Positions 17,170 to 25,926 of a DNA stretch of 64,000 bases are shown here, in pieces. The notes below the pieces were generated by a model. That model was given only the letters and a program-made list of their open reading frames with translations, did not search any database and was not told where the DNA came from. The DNA is taken from NCBI RefSeq assembly GCF_000423345.1, contig NZ_AUHU01000012.1, positions 1 through 64,000 on the forward strand. Direction: 5' to 3'. Position 1 is the first letter of the stretch. Each line of letters begins with the position of its first letter. The DNA comes from Marinimicrobium agarilyticum DSM 16975. GTDB lineage: Bacteria > Pseudomonadota > Gammaproteobacteria > Pseudomonadales > Cellvibrionaceae. The position numbers and the translations under genes were made by a program.

Positions 17170-17670
17170 TTGAAGATTGATTCAGCTTTTCTAGATACGG
17201 AAACCTTAATTCGTGCTGCGGAATCGGAGGACGAAGTGGGAACAGTCCTTCGTATGCATTTGGTGCTTGATAATATACTGGATGCTTTCCTTCGTGAGAA
17301 AATAACGGAGGCTATGAGACCATATATAAAAATTCCAAAGTACTTCGGACAGAAGATTCCCTTGGTTACGGCATTTGGTATGCCTATCCCCTTTGTCAGA
17401 GCGTTGCGGGTAGTCAATACCATTCGAAATGAATTGGCACATAACACCAAGGTTCTCTCGATGGACCACCTGAGCAAACTTGCGCAGCAGGTTAACCTAC
17501 TAAGTGAGATCGATCCGTCGGTCAAGCCACTTAATAAACGATATATAGAGCTACCCGTTGCTCGGCCTGGTGAACGTATAACGTATGGCTGCGGAGATTT
17601 AAGGCTCGATTTCGTAATCGCAGCCATGGCTATTATTCATGCAATGGTACCGTGGTTAGCCAAGCAGTAA
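17170..17670 (+). CDS. HEPN-like protein of unknown role
   Basis: A 166-residue protein starting with TTG after a purine-rich GAGGGGGGG stretch. It is mainly helical and contains NTIRNELAHN, giving the R-x4-H motif of HEPN RNases and of MAE_28990/DUF4145-like proteins. The isolated position in a defence island fits an RNase toxin or sensor, but there is no obvious partner gene. The TTG start is the earliest in frame after the ribosome-binding stretch; no better ATG exists before residue 28. Confidence 0.55.
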   Translation: MKIDSAFLDTETLIRAAESEDEVGTVLRMHLVLDNILDAFLREKITEAMRPYIKIPKYFGQKIPLVTAFGMPIPFVRALRVVNTIRNELAHNTKVLSMDHLSKLAQQVNLLSEIDPSVKPLNKRYIELPVARPGERITYGCGDLRLDFVIAAMAIIHAMVPWLAKQ

Positions 17671-17952
17671 TAAGGCGCGCACTCATAGTGAGTGTGTGAG
17701 GATCCTTAACTAAGAATAAAAAATCTCTGTTTATTCAAAAATGTGATAATTCTAATGTTGTGACGTGGTTCACATTCTCGGGTCGACATGATTAAATCTC
17801 CAGCGGAGCAGCTGGGAGACATCGATCGTATGGTGAGTGTTCGCATTACACCCTTCTCTTGAGTTAGTCCTAGCCGTTATTCCCCTGAATCTCGGGGTGT
17901 TTAAATAGTAGTATCTACCTCATACGTCTTAATTCTGCGAGGATAGTGTTTT

Positions 17953-18159
17953 ATGGCTCGTTATTATGTGAATCGGAACGCTCAAGCGAACGGTGATCAC
18001 GAGGTGCATGTCACCGGATGTAATTGGATGCCTGATCCGGGTAATCGTAGCTACCTGGGTGAGTTCAGTAGCTGTGCGCCTGCCGTCAGAGAAGCAAAGA
18101 AAACCTATGCTCGATCAAACGGCTGTTTCTACTGCTGTAAACCCTGTCACACGTCTTAA
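17953..18159 (+). CDS. Small conserved cysteine-rich protein, function unknown
   Basis: 68 residues beginning ARYYVNRNAQANGDHEVHV, with conserved cysteines in GC, SSC and NGCFYCCKPCHTS. The pattern looks like a small protein family found scattered in many bacteria and likely binds metal through the C-terminal cysteines. An AGGATAG stretch precedes the ATG by about eight bases. No operon partner; the frameshifted DUF2188 gene follows by 60 bp. Confidence 0.65.
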   Translation: MARYYVNRNAQANGDHEVHVTGCNWMPDPGNRSYLGEFSSCAPAVREAKKTYARSNGCFYCCKPCHTS

Positions 18160-18222
18160 GTTAGTTTGTTTCCAGATATCCTTTTTTAAATTTTGATTTT
18201 AATCTCTTTTAGGATTATTGAA

Positions 18223-18446
18223 ATGATCGGAAAAGATCAACACGTCATCCCACATGAAGCTGGTTGGTCCGTCAAGGGTGCAGGCAATGATCGAGTGACA
18301 TCAGTGCACAACACACAAAGCAAGCAATAGATGTCGCGCGAGAGATTGCGCGTAACCAGCAGTCGGAGCTTGTTATTCATCGAGCTAATTGTCCGATCCG
18401 CGACAAGGACAGTCATGGAAACAATTTCTTCCCGTCAAAGAGGTGA
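18223..18446 (+). pseudogene. Frameshifted DUF2188-family gene
   Basis: The first frame reads MIGKDQHVIPHEAGWSVKG and stops at TAG 18328-18330. The family sequence continues in another frame from 18324 (AIDVAREIARNQQSELVIHR) to TGA 18444-18446. Joining the frames needs one extra base in the run near 18317-18323 (family form TQKQAID). DUF2188 proteins are about 70-80 residues with no known function. A single-base deletion is the simplest cause; a sequencing error or programmed shift is possible. Confidence 0.75.
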
Positions 18447-18937
18447 GCTATGAGTTATTGGGAGCCGGGCTAATTTTCTATCTGGGAGTAGAAATTATGG
18501 ATTGGAGTGTGATGTTGTCCTTAGCGGAATTCTTTAAGGGTACCCCGCTGCAAACCGCTGTATATGCTTCTATGGCAGCGCTGTTTTTTCTCTTGTCGGC
18601 CAGGCGAGCCTTGTTTCTTATCAGACCGCTTGCCAGGCTTTTAGAATCTGTAGTCATGCAAGTTCAGGAAAGTGTTCGAGAACTGCTATCGTTGCCTGCT
18701 GATGTTGCACGGAGGCTGGCTTCTATTGAACCGTACTTTGCCATCGTTTCTTCTGTGGCGATGATGGTAGCCGGTGTTTCTATCGGGGGTATTGCAGTTT
18801 TGGCTTTGAGAACCTCTGGCGAAACGGTTTCAGAAATGACTCAGCTGTTGGCCCTGGGTACATTGCCGTTTTCTGCCCTTTATTGTCGAATCAGCTTCTG
18901 CGAGCTTTGCAGGGCGGTGGGCAGGGTTCGTTATTGA
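18443..18937 (+). CDS. Membrane protein with four predicted helices, function unknown
   Basis: About 164 residues from a GTG that overlaps the TGA of the preceding DUF2188 gene (GTGA), which suggests translational coupling; a TTG at 18389 in the same frame is a less likely start. Membrane segments are seen near AGLIFYLGVEIM, YASMAALFFLLSA, AIVSSVAMMVAGVS and LALGTLPFSALYC. A helix between segments 2 and 3 (LLESVVMQVQESVRELLSL) looks amphipathic. No family recognised. Confidence 0.5.
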   Translation: MSYELLGAGLIFYLGVEIMDWSVMLSLAEFFKGTPLQTAVYASMAALFFLLSARRALFLIRPLARLLESVVMQVQESVRELLSLPADVARRLASIEPYFAIVSSVAMMVAGVSIGGIAVLALRTSGETVSEMTQLLALGTLPFSALYCRISFCELCRAVGRVRY

Positions 18938-18974
18938 AGTCAGGGGATTGAGGTTTAACAATTGCTTTTAAAGG

Positions 18975-19000
18975 TGGCAATGGCCATCTATTTAGACCCA
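18975..19000 (+). repeat. IS21-like end sequence, copy 2
   Basis: TGGCAATGGCCATCTATTTA followed by GACCCA. It is a 23/26 match to copy 1 at 11950-11975 in the same orientation and is followed by a second short GACCC-containing repeat (to about 19033). It marks the right border of the CBASS-containing block. Confidence 0.55.
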
Positions 19001-19543
19001 CTTGAGGGTGCGGCAATTAATCTTGACCCACCGTACGTCGTTTAGTTAGTTGCCCTATGTGTCAACCTGAGTCCATACGCTGGCTCGATGAGCTAAACTC
19101 CTTTCGGGAATTCGAGATCCAAAAGCATTAGCACGCCCAAGCCAGCTCGAGCTGCCCGAAAGCCAAGTGACTTTTATGCCTAGCCTGGAAAGATACAACC
19201 GGGCGATAGTTCAACACCGAGTATAAGCCGAAATTTTCGGCTTAAGCCGATGAGTCCTTTCCCTGAGCGGCTCTTCATCAGCCGCTAGCAGGTGATCGCC
19301 CAGCACATACAATAAGCGCTTGATGCGCAGTTCTCTGCATATCCCGAGTGCTGTGTAAGATGAGCACGGCGGAAAACTCACCTTACCCTCGCCGAAGCAC
19401 ACAGCCATTGAATCGACATTAGCTGATTAATTCACTGTCCAAGTCAGGTTGCGTTCGCGATCAGTAAGCCCACAACTCCCCCGTAATGGCGAGAAATGGC
19501 CTCGCTGCAACCCGGTCATTTTGGCCGTCCGGGGTGATTCGTT
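19001..19543. other. Non-coding stretch with transposon debris
   Basis: About 540 bp with no supported gene. It begins with the rest of the IS21-like end. A short minus-strand frame at 19211-19408 has no recognisable family and no good start signal. A small inverted repeat (AAGCCGAAATTTTCGGCTT) is centred near 19236. Confidence 0.5.
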
Positions 19544-20323
19544 CTAATCTAAATTGATTGTCTCCGATGGATTATATCTCGGGATATGCCCTAATTCAGA
19601 CGGGTAGCCGAGTTGATTGCTAACCAACCTAGTAACCCCATTTCTGATATCCTTACTGCAATGGTTGTGGCCATAGATCCACAGCGCGGGTTGGTATTCA
19701 TTAATGATATAATCGACGTTCGCCTGAAAATACGCGGCCATATTGTCGAGAGGGTATTTTTTATTATGGGTCTTAAGGCCCGGAGGGAAATGCGTTATCA
19801 CAACCGCCTGTTCTGGCTCGCTATTTGACAGCTCCTTTTTTAGGTATGCTGTGCTCTCTTTGAACTTCTCCGCTGCGTCCTCCGGCGTAAAGCGGTCATC
19901 CTTTCTGGTTCTGATCAAGCGGAAGTCATTGATCCCTCTGTTGGCTACATACATCGCCCGATCGCTCTCACCCAGGACCGAAAAATCTGTCCACAGCGTG
20001 CAGCCCACGAACTTTACAGAGTCGATCACGATTGAGTCATTTTCCAGAAAATGTACCCGCTTGTTCCCCTCACAGGCGGATCGGTACTCTTCAATTTGGT
20101 GGTCTATATTGTGGTTATAAAACTCGTGGTTTCCCGCAATCCATACGATGTGAGATGAAGGAAACTGAACCGATAAGTCTAAGGCGATTTGCACGGACTG
20201 TTTGCCCACTCCTATGTCTCCGGCGAGTACAATTACGTCCGTATCGGTGGGAAATGCCAAAGCGTTGGACCGGTTGGCTTGGGAAAACTCTAGATGTAGA
20301 TCTGATGCTGCAGCCAGTTTCAT
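19544..20323 (-). CDS. Calcineurin-like metallophosphoesterase
   Basis: A 259-residue protein with all five family blocks: SDLHLEF (D-x-H), LAGDIG, GNHEFY, THFPPG and YGHNH. These ligands bind two metals for phosphoester hydrolysis. No signal peptide, so cytoplasmic. It lies at the edge of the island, following a broken gene on the same strand with about 130 bp between. Substrate not predictable; members of the group act on nucleotides, phosphoproteins or DNA ends. Confidence 0.82.
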   Translation of the reverse strand: MKLAAASDLHLEFSQANRSNALAFPTDTDVIVLAGDIGVGKQSVQIALDLSVQFPSSHIVWIAGNHEFYNHNIDHQIEEYRSACEGNKRVHFLENDSIVIDSVKFVGCTLWTDFSVLGESDRAMYVANRGINDFRLIRTRKDDRFTPEDAAEKFKESTAYLKKELSNSEPEQAVVITHFPPGLKTHNKKYPLDNMAAYFQANVDYIINEYQPALWIYGHNHCSKDIRNGVTRLVSNQLGYPSELGHIPRYNPSETINLD

Positions 20324-20456
20324 AAGGGGTTCCAGTTGCTAAAAATTCGATTCTTCTAATCCGTTGATGCCTGAGCTAATAACGTTGTTGTATAGACTGC
20401 ATTCACTGTTGGTTAGGATTTCATAGAAACCTTGTCCGGCGCCTCGCAACGCCAAT

Positions 20457-20831
20457 CTATGACCCGTCGTGCTTTTGTACGTATCCGGTGTGCTCATGCC
20501 CCGGGATAAAAAATTTGGCCCACTCATCGGGGGAAAATTCTGCTTGAGTCCAGTGAATCCAACACCCCATCGCTGTAGGCTGGTTTCGTCCCCCAGGTGA
20601 GTCTGGCGGCGTTCTGCCAACATCGTAGTCTGGATTAATTTCCCCTGAGAAGACGATCGCTCCGTTTTTATCGCGAATCTCCACCCAGTCCTATTTTTCA
20701 AGTATTACGAGCCCCTCCAAAGAATCGTCATCTGTCGGTTTGAGTGCCCATACCAACTCCTCAAGGCCGGTTTCGAACCAACCAAAAAATGTTCCATGGT
20801 GAATGCCGGTTTGCTCGGTATCGGATGCCAT
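20457..20831 (-). pseudogene. Small unknown gene interrupted by an in-frame amber codon
   Basis: The frame starts with ATG 20831, preceded on the minus strand by AGGGGGAATATAA. It reads MASDTEQTGIHHGTFFG and on to GLVILEK, then TAG at 20691-20693, and continues in the same frame as DWVEIRDKNGAIVFSGEINP for 77 more codons to the true stop. Both halves read as natural protein, so the original product was about 124 residues. No family recognised. A nonsense mutation is likeliest; readthrough or a downstream restart at MEIRDKNG is possible. Confidence 0.6.
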
Positions 20832-21386
20832 TTATATTCCCCCTAATACGATTTCTGGAAAGGCTACCGTCCATCTTCACGATTTACCTCTCATAACTTA
20901 GCTTCGGGACTGATGAAGATCCGCTTCCCAGACTTACGTATGGATTCGTCGAATTCGGCGGGTGAAACACTATTCCGGTGGCAGGCTCAATTTAGGTCGA
21001 ACGCAATCTCTTTGCAAGCGCTAAATTCCGTAACCTATTGATTTTACAGTATATTTATGTTCGCGGATAATATGTCCGGCAAACGACAAGTGGTTGAACT
21101 CAAAGGATATTTCAGAAGAGGAATTCTGATGTACATTTCACGGGTGTGAGTTCTTATAGTAAGTGTGTCTTTCTGGAGCCTATTTAATAATAAAATGATC
21201 TATAACTGGGGGCTCTAGTACAGCATTGGTGAAGGAGCATCTGATGACAGACTCACCCTGATCTGGTGCATCGGTGTTGAGCACACTAAGGCAAATTGCC
21301 GAGAGTCCTATACCAAATGTAACTGGTTGTATATACAACACCCAGTGGTTATGATCGCTGCTTTCCACCTTTCTGGAGGGTTCATT
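20832..21386. other. Non-coding stretch upstream of the SRAP gene
   Basis: About 555 bp without a supported gene. It contains a palindrome GTTGTATATACAAC at 21326-21339, 48 bp before the SRAP start, which may be a regulatory site. It lacks the CTG...CAG spacing of a standard LexA box. Confidence 0.5.
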
Positions 21387-21965
21387 ATGTGCGGTCGAAT
21401 GGATGTAGGCGCCGATATGATAAACCGTTGGGTTCCAGAAACCTTGGGGTTAGCGTTCAGGGCTGTGGCGAACCATGACCTGCGGCCAACCCAGTCTGTT
21501 GCCACTGTGGCGGCAGTCGGTAGTTGGTTAGGCCAGCTAGATACGACTTGGGGGATAAAGCCTGAATGGGCGACCTCACAACTCGTTAACGCCAAGTGCG
21601 AGACCGTTCGGACCAAGCAAGCGCTCGTGGAGGCTTATGTTGAACGCCGGTGCCTGGTCCCATGCAGCGGTTTTTACGAGTGGCGAGCGGAGCTGAATGG
21701 GAAAAAGAAGCACCGGTTCTCAGCGATCAATCAGCGGCCCCTCTATATGGCGGCGTTCTGGTACCCAGGAGAGACACCGCAGATTGTTACCCTTACACGA
21801 GACGCGCCTTCGTTGGGGACTAGAGCTATTCATACCCGGTCTCCGGTATTCATCAGGGCTCAGGATGCTGAGCAATACGTTCTGGGGTCTGCTGATGAGG
21901 CAGACGAGGTCTTGGGTGCTGTGGGAGATTCAGGAATTGAAGTGACGCCGGCGCAACCCGACTAA
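21387..21965 (+). CDS. SRAP (YedK/HMCES-type) abasic-site shielding protein
   Basis: 192 residues starting MCGRMDV, so that removal of Met exposes the catalytic Cys2 which forms a thiazolidine link to abasic sites in single-stranded DNA. Further family blocks are GFYEWRAE and IHTRSPVFI, carrying the conserved Glu and His. The start at 21387 has GGAGGG upstream and fits the required Cys2; an open frame from 21327 is therefore not used. The role is protection of abasic sites at replication forks; some relatives sit in mobile islands. Confidence 0.88.
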   Translation: MCGRMDVGADMINRWVPETLGLAFRAVANHDLRPTQSVATVAAVGSWLGQLDTTWGIKPEWATSQLVNAKCETVRTKQALVEAYVERRCLVPCSGFYEWRAELNGKKKHRFSAINQRPLYMAAFWYPGETPQIVTLTRDAPSLGTRAIHTRSPVFIRAQDAEQYVLGSADEADEVLGAVGDSGIEVTPAQPD

Positions 21966-22022
21966 GGCGAGCGCATCGATAATCAGAAATGCTCTCGGCT
22001 AAAATGAGATAGCTCGGTGGGG

Positions 22023-22045
22023 TGATCAGCGCGACAAGCTGATCA
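22023..22045. terminator. Inverted repeat downstream of the SRAP gene
   Basis: TGATCAGC and GCTGATCA separated by seven bases, between convergent genes. There is no T-run, so terminator function is uncertain. Confidence 0.35.
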
Positions 22046-22065
22046 TCAATACTCGCTATACACGA

Positions 22066-22266
22066 TTAAGGGCGGGGCTTACCCTGCTGAGCCGCAAGAA
22101 TCGATGCGGGATGGTCCTCAGGCAGGTGAAGGCCTAGCCGCTTCCTCATCCGAGAGACCGGATGCTCGGCGAGCTGTCGGGAGAGGGAAAAACTCCCCTC
22201 AGCCTGCTGCCTGAGGATATCTGCTCGTTCTTCTGCCGGAGACATGTGCTGTTTTGGTTCTTTCAT
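22066..22266 (-). CDS. Small hypothetical protein
   Basis: About 66 residues from ATG 22266 (MKEPKQHMSPAEERADILRQ), ending HPASILAAQQGKPRP. It is highly charged and helical with no recognised family, resembling small cargo proteins. The frame is open to 22314 but the internal start fits the sequence better. Moderate confidence that it is expressed. Confidence 0.4.
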   Translation of the reverse strand: MKEPKQHMSPAEERADILRQQAEGSFSLSRQLAEHPVSRMRKRLGLHLPEDHPASILAAQQGKPRP

Positions 22267-22517
22267 GGGTTGTTGCTCGGTCAGGATTCGAAAGGAACGC
22301 ATACTTCGGATCATACCAACTGGTTAAAATTTAGTCATCCAGTTGGTGCCCAATAAGAAGCGCGTGTATTCCGCCTCGGCCCTTTCCCTATTCGTGTGGC
22401 ATCATTGGTCCATTAATCTTCCGCCATAGGCGGCTGATTATATCCGATGGCTATTGCCGTCGTAGTTGTAATGGTAAAAGACTATATTACAGTCAGATTG
22501 ACTTAAGGATCGTTCGG

Positions 22518-22808
22518 ATGAGGCCTTCCAACGCCTTACATCAGCATCGCGAAGCCGTTCTGCAAATTGTCGAGCTTCACCGTGCAACAAACCCTCGCGT
22601 TTTCGGCTCGGTTCTTCACGGTCTCGATACTGACCACAGTGACCTAGATATCCAGGTGGCGGTCACCACCCAGACAACAATGCTAGATATCGGGGCAATT
22701 CGTGCAGAGCTTACGGACCTGCTTGGAGTGGAGGTTGAAGTATTGACAGAGGAGGCTCTACCGGACGAATGGAAGGACAAGATCTTGAGGGAGGCTCGGC
22801 CGATATAG
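22518..22808 (+). CDS. MNT-type nucleotidyltransferase (orphan)
   Basis: 96 residues with FGSVLHG and SDLDIQVAV, the signature of minimal nucleotidyltransferases that pair with HepT/DUF86 toxins. AAGGATCG precedes the ATG. No HEPN partner is found upstream or in the 400 bp downstream, so it is either an orphan antitoxin-like gene or its partner was deleted. It is the second MNT protein of this island and differs clearly from the first. Confidence 0.75.
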   Translation: MRPSNALHQHREAVLQIVELHRATNPRVFGSVLHGLDTDHSDLDIQVAVTTQTTMLDIGAIRAELTDLLGVEVEVLTEEALPDEWKDKILREARPI

Positions 22809-23211
22809 CTATATGGGACTATTCAGCGCTCAATGGTCAGCTCAGACAGAGGCTTTGATCTACACTGGGGAAAGCTTGTTGGGGGTATATCCAATTGTGT
22901 TTCCCTGGAGAACGGCTTGTGAAATAAGCCCCTGGCCGTGTTCTTACCGATAAGCCAAGAGATCCCATCATGTGCGGCTGGTATTGCGGACGACTCCAAT
23001 TCCAACTTGGGAAAACAGTCATTGGTTTCAGTCACGTTGTCGTTCGCTTGTCACCGGCATTAGCTGTACTCCTGCTAGCTCAATGTCCGAATTAAATCGA
23101 CCACTACAGATTAATAGAGTGAGGCTCTTTTCTTCATAGGGAACTAGACCTGCCTTACCCTTTTAAGGAGAGCGTGAGATCGTCTTCGCCCTCTGCACGA
23201 ACTCACCCTGA
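22809..23211. other. Non-coding border between island and agar locus
   Basis: About 400 bp without a supported gene. Short frames on the minus strand show no recognisable product. It separates the AT-richer island from the GC-richer agarase cluster. Confidence 0.5.
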
Positions 23212-24807
23212 TCATTCACCAAGCTGAACTAAACGAATCAAATTGCCATTCCACTGCCAGGTTGCACTGCCGGCGCTCTGAATCCTGACGGTGTGGGTGC
23301 CAGCGGTGAGCGTTACGGGGGTGTCGAGGCTGAACGTTTCGTACGTCTCCCAGCCTCCTGTTGTGGTGATGGCGATTTGCCCGACGTCGGTTTCGTCGAT
23401 CATGACATTGGCTGCCAGACCGGATTGAGTGGGGGAGGCCACATTGACCTCTACCCGGTAATCGCCATCCTCCGGTACGGTAAGGCTGTAGTCGCCCCAA
23501 TCACCCAAGGTGTTGTAGTTGATCTTGCCATCGGCGGCGGGGTTGAATCCCTCGACGCTGTCGTCGGCGACGGGTTCACCGTCTTTGCCCGTGGCGAAGA
23601 AGGCGTCGAAGTCGGTGGTGACCGTTGCGCCCGTGTTCGAGGCGGTGTCGTCGTCGCTGGCGTCGGGGGTCATGGACGCTGGCTTGTAAACCCGAATCCA
23701 GTCTACATAGAACCGGTTTTTATCGGGGTCCGACAGCTCTTCATCGGTGGCCATGATGCCGTTGTCGGAGCGCCAGTCCTGATCCTCTGCGTCAACGATG
23801 ATCTGCATCTGCTTGCTAAGACCTGTGCCGTTTGTGTAGCCCTCCGGGTCGATGATTTCCTCGCCGGAGACGGTGCGAACCAGCTCGCCGTCGATGTAGT
23901 ACTCCAGGTGCCATGGGTCGCGCCAGTAAACGCCGACTCGGCTAAATTGTTCGCGCCACAGGCGACCATCCGTGTACCAGGAGCCCTCATCTTTGGGCTG
24001 ATAGTCCTGAAACGGGTCGCGAATAAAGACGTGGTGCGACAGGTGCATGCGCTCTGCGAACCAGGTCTGATCCGGGCGGCTGCTACCGTAGGCTTCCACA
24101 ATGTCAATTTCTTCGGTGGAGTCGGCGCTCAGCATCCAGACGGCGTTGGCGAGGACCTGGTCCATGATTTTAACACGGGCTTCGACGTAGACCGGGTATT
24201 GAACGCTGGTTTTGGAATGAATGGCGCCGGTGTATACCTCGTCGGTGTCGGGTTTGCGGGTGGCTTCGATAACAAGGTTCCCCTCGGTCACAGAGGAGTT
24301 CGGGTCGTGGTAATCCGTGAGCCCCGGCCCCTGCCAGCTATTGATAAACCCTTCGGACCAACGCTCGTAAAACGCCTGGCCTTTGTCGTCGCCGGGGGCG
24401 GAGTAGTTGAAGTCATCGGACACGGCGTCGACCAGCTCCCAGGTATTGCCGGCGCCGGGGTCGGCGGGTACCACCAGGCCGTCCCAGTCGGCGGCTGTGG
24501 AAGCGCCCTCGCTACTGCTGGAGGACGAATTGGAAGAGGAGGTCACCGCTTGGTTGCTAGAAGCTGCGGCGCCTTCGCTACTGGAGGAGACGGCGCTTTC
24601 GCTGCTGGAGGAGGAAGCGCTGCTGATCGCCTGGCTTGATGAGAGGCTGCTCTGCTGGGATTGGGCGCTTGAGGAGGTGCCGTTCTCCGAAGTGTCATCC
24701 GAATCGTCGGAGCTGCTTCCCCCACAGCCATGGAGGCCCGTGCTTAGAAGGGCGACGAGGAGTAGTGAGAGCGGCTGCCGCAGGGAGCGTTGCGGGGCAT
24801 AGAGCAT
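23212..24807 (-). CDS. GH16 beta-agarase lipoprotein with C-terminal CBM6
   Basis: About 531 residues. The start at 24807 is supported by AGAGG upstream. A lipoprotein signal (LLLVALLSTGLHGCGG) is followed by a long polyserine linker and a GH16 catalytic domain. The catalytic motif is EIDIVE (Glu233, Asp235, Glu238). The C-terminal 130 residues form a CBM6 domain (GDWGDYSLTVPEDGDYRVEV, ending WQWNGNLIRL). GH16 beta-agarases cut internal beta-1,4 bonds of agarose to neoagaro-oligosaccharides; CBM6 binds agarose ends. The enzyme would sit on the outer membrane. It is paralogous to the GH16 gene at 25927, which lacks the polyserine region. Confidence 0.9.
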   Translation of the reverse strand: MLYAPQRSLRQPLSLLLVALLSTGLHGCGGSSSDDSDDTSENGTSSSAQSQQSSLSSSQAISSASSSSSESAVSSSSEGAAASSNQAVTSSSNSSSSSSEGASTAADWDGLVVPADPGAGNTWELVDAVSDDFNYSAPGDDKGQAFYERWSEGFINSWQGPGLTDYHDPNSSVTEGNLVIEATRKPDTDEVYTGAIHSKTSVQYPVYVEARVKIMDQVLANAVWMLSADSTEEIDIVEAYGSSRPDQTWFAERMHLSHHVFIRDPFQDYQPKDEGSWYTDGRLWREQFSRVGVYWRDPWHLEYYIDGELVRTVSGEEIIDPEGYTNGTGLSKQMQIIVDAEDQDWRSDNGIMATDEELSDPDKNRFYVDWIRVYKPASMTPDASDDDTASNTGATVTTDFDAFFATGKDGEPVADDSVEGFNPAADGKINYNTLGDWGDYSLTVPEDGDYRVEVNVASPTQSGLAANVMIDETDVGQIAITTTGGWETYETFSLDTPVTLTAGTHTVRIQSAGSATWQWNGNLIRLVQLGE

Positions 24808-24906
24808 TCTGTGACCTCTTGAGTCGTTATCGTTAGAGTGTTGGGAGTCGAGGGCGCTTCTGGCCTTCAATCACGTCAGAGGCCTATATTTTATTAAAAA
24901 TAGTCA

Positions 24907-24918
24907 ATTGTCAACAAT
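24907..24918. promoter_or_regulatory. GntR-type operator (ATTGTcaACAAT) upstream of GH16
   Basis: A perfect ATTGT/ACAAT palindrome with a two-base spacer, 100 bp before the GH16 start. It matches the sites before the gntR gene and the other agar operons. Confidence 0.6.
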
Positions 24919-24962
24919 ATGATGCGTCTTCGCTGTTATCGCCGCTCGCGGAGGTGAAGCGA

Positions 24963-25765
24963 CTATTGTCGCTTCACCAGGATTACCCAATCGTTCTCTG
25001 TGTCTCTGGGTGGTTTTCCCAAGTCGACCGTTGCCATATCGCCCCAATAGGTGGTCACTTCCTTATCGACCCTGAGCTCTGTAATAGAGCCGGTTTGCAG
25101 CTCGCCGCCGTTGCGCGGGTCGAACCACTGTACGCTGTAGTCGGATTTGCCTGGCAGTAAACGAAGCGTTAGAGCTTTTGAGGCGTCTTTCGCATAAATG
25201 ATATAAAACTCGCCGACTTCCGCTAACGCCCAGGCGTTGCTGATCACTTCGTCTCGGCTAACCGCTTGTGAAAGCTCCACATCGGCCAACGCGAAAAATT
25301 CTACAGCGTGGCGAGCTTGATCCCAGAAGAGGTCTCGGGTGCGCCAATCCTGAGCGGTCAGGTCCGAGTGTTCATGTTGGTAGCCGAAATACCATTCCGT
25401 TCCCCAAGCGCCGGCGGTCAAGGCCCCCCAGAGCCCGTCCATGCGGGCAAGGTTGTGCTCGGGGTCTTCCGAATCGGGCACAAGGGAATGTTGTGCGTCG
25501 CCCGGCTCGTCGACGGCGACGGCCAGTGGTCGCCCGTTTCTTCAAAGCGTAGATAGGGCTCGTTCACATAGTTCAGGCGACCACGCTGACGAAAATCTGG
25601 CCACGTTTTATTGGTGTCGTGAATGGTTAGGGTACCGTTTTCGTCATCCATAAAGCCTGCGCTTATGCCGCTGATTGGCTCGCTGGACACGGCGACAAAG
25701 GGCCCTTGTCTAAAAGACGCTTCCCATTGCCACGGCCCGACCTGATCCGGTGCGAAGTGGACTCG
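24963..25765 (-). pseudogene. Remnant of a DUF5060-type glycoside-hydrolase-like gene with the core deleted
   Basis: The 5' part reads VHFAPDQVGPWQWEASFRQG and on to YLRFEETGDHW, typical of the N-terminal beta-sandwich (DUF5060) of secreted sugar-active proteins. The 3' part, in another frame, reads DEPGDAQHSLVPDSEDP, then LWGALTAGAWGTEWYFGYQH and a C-terminal beta domain ending WVILVKRQ. The barrel core of several hundred residues is missing between them and the frame changes at the join (around 25500-25530). There is also no proper start, only a stop just upstream. It is a decayed gene lying between two GH16 copies. Confidence 0.7.
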
Positions 25766-25926
25766 CTATTTATTCTCCTCAGTTGCGCCGGTATTGGCGG
25801 CATCTCAATCCGCTGCGAAATAACCGGGAACAATATTGTCATTGTTGAGCCTGGTGGGGTAGCAAGCCCTCTTCCGTGAGGGCTGATAATTTCTATTTGA
25901 TTTTCTGAAAGCAATGATTGCGATGG

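Noticed and set aside
16453-18220. Possible integron cassette array (small same-strand genes with gaps)
   Set aside because: No attC-like paired core sites were found in the gaps and no integrase gene is present.
19211-19408. Short minus-strand frame near the IS21-like debris
   Set aside because: No family recognised and no start signal; likely chance.
23293-24639. Long plus-strand open frame opposite the GH16 gene
   Set aside because: It is the antisense shadow of a GC-rich agarase gene with low stop density; the protein is repetitive V/G-rich and has no recognisable domain or start signal.
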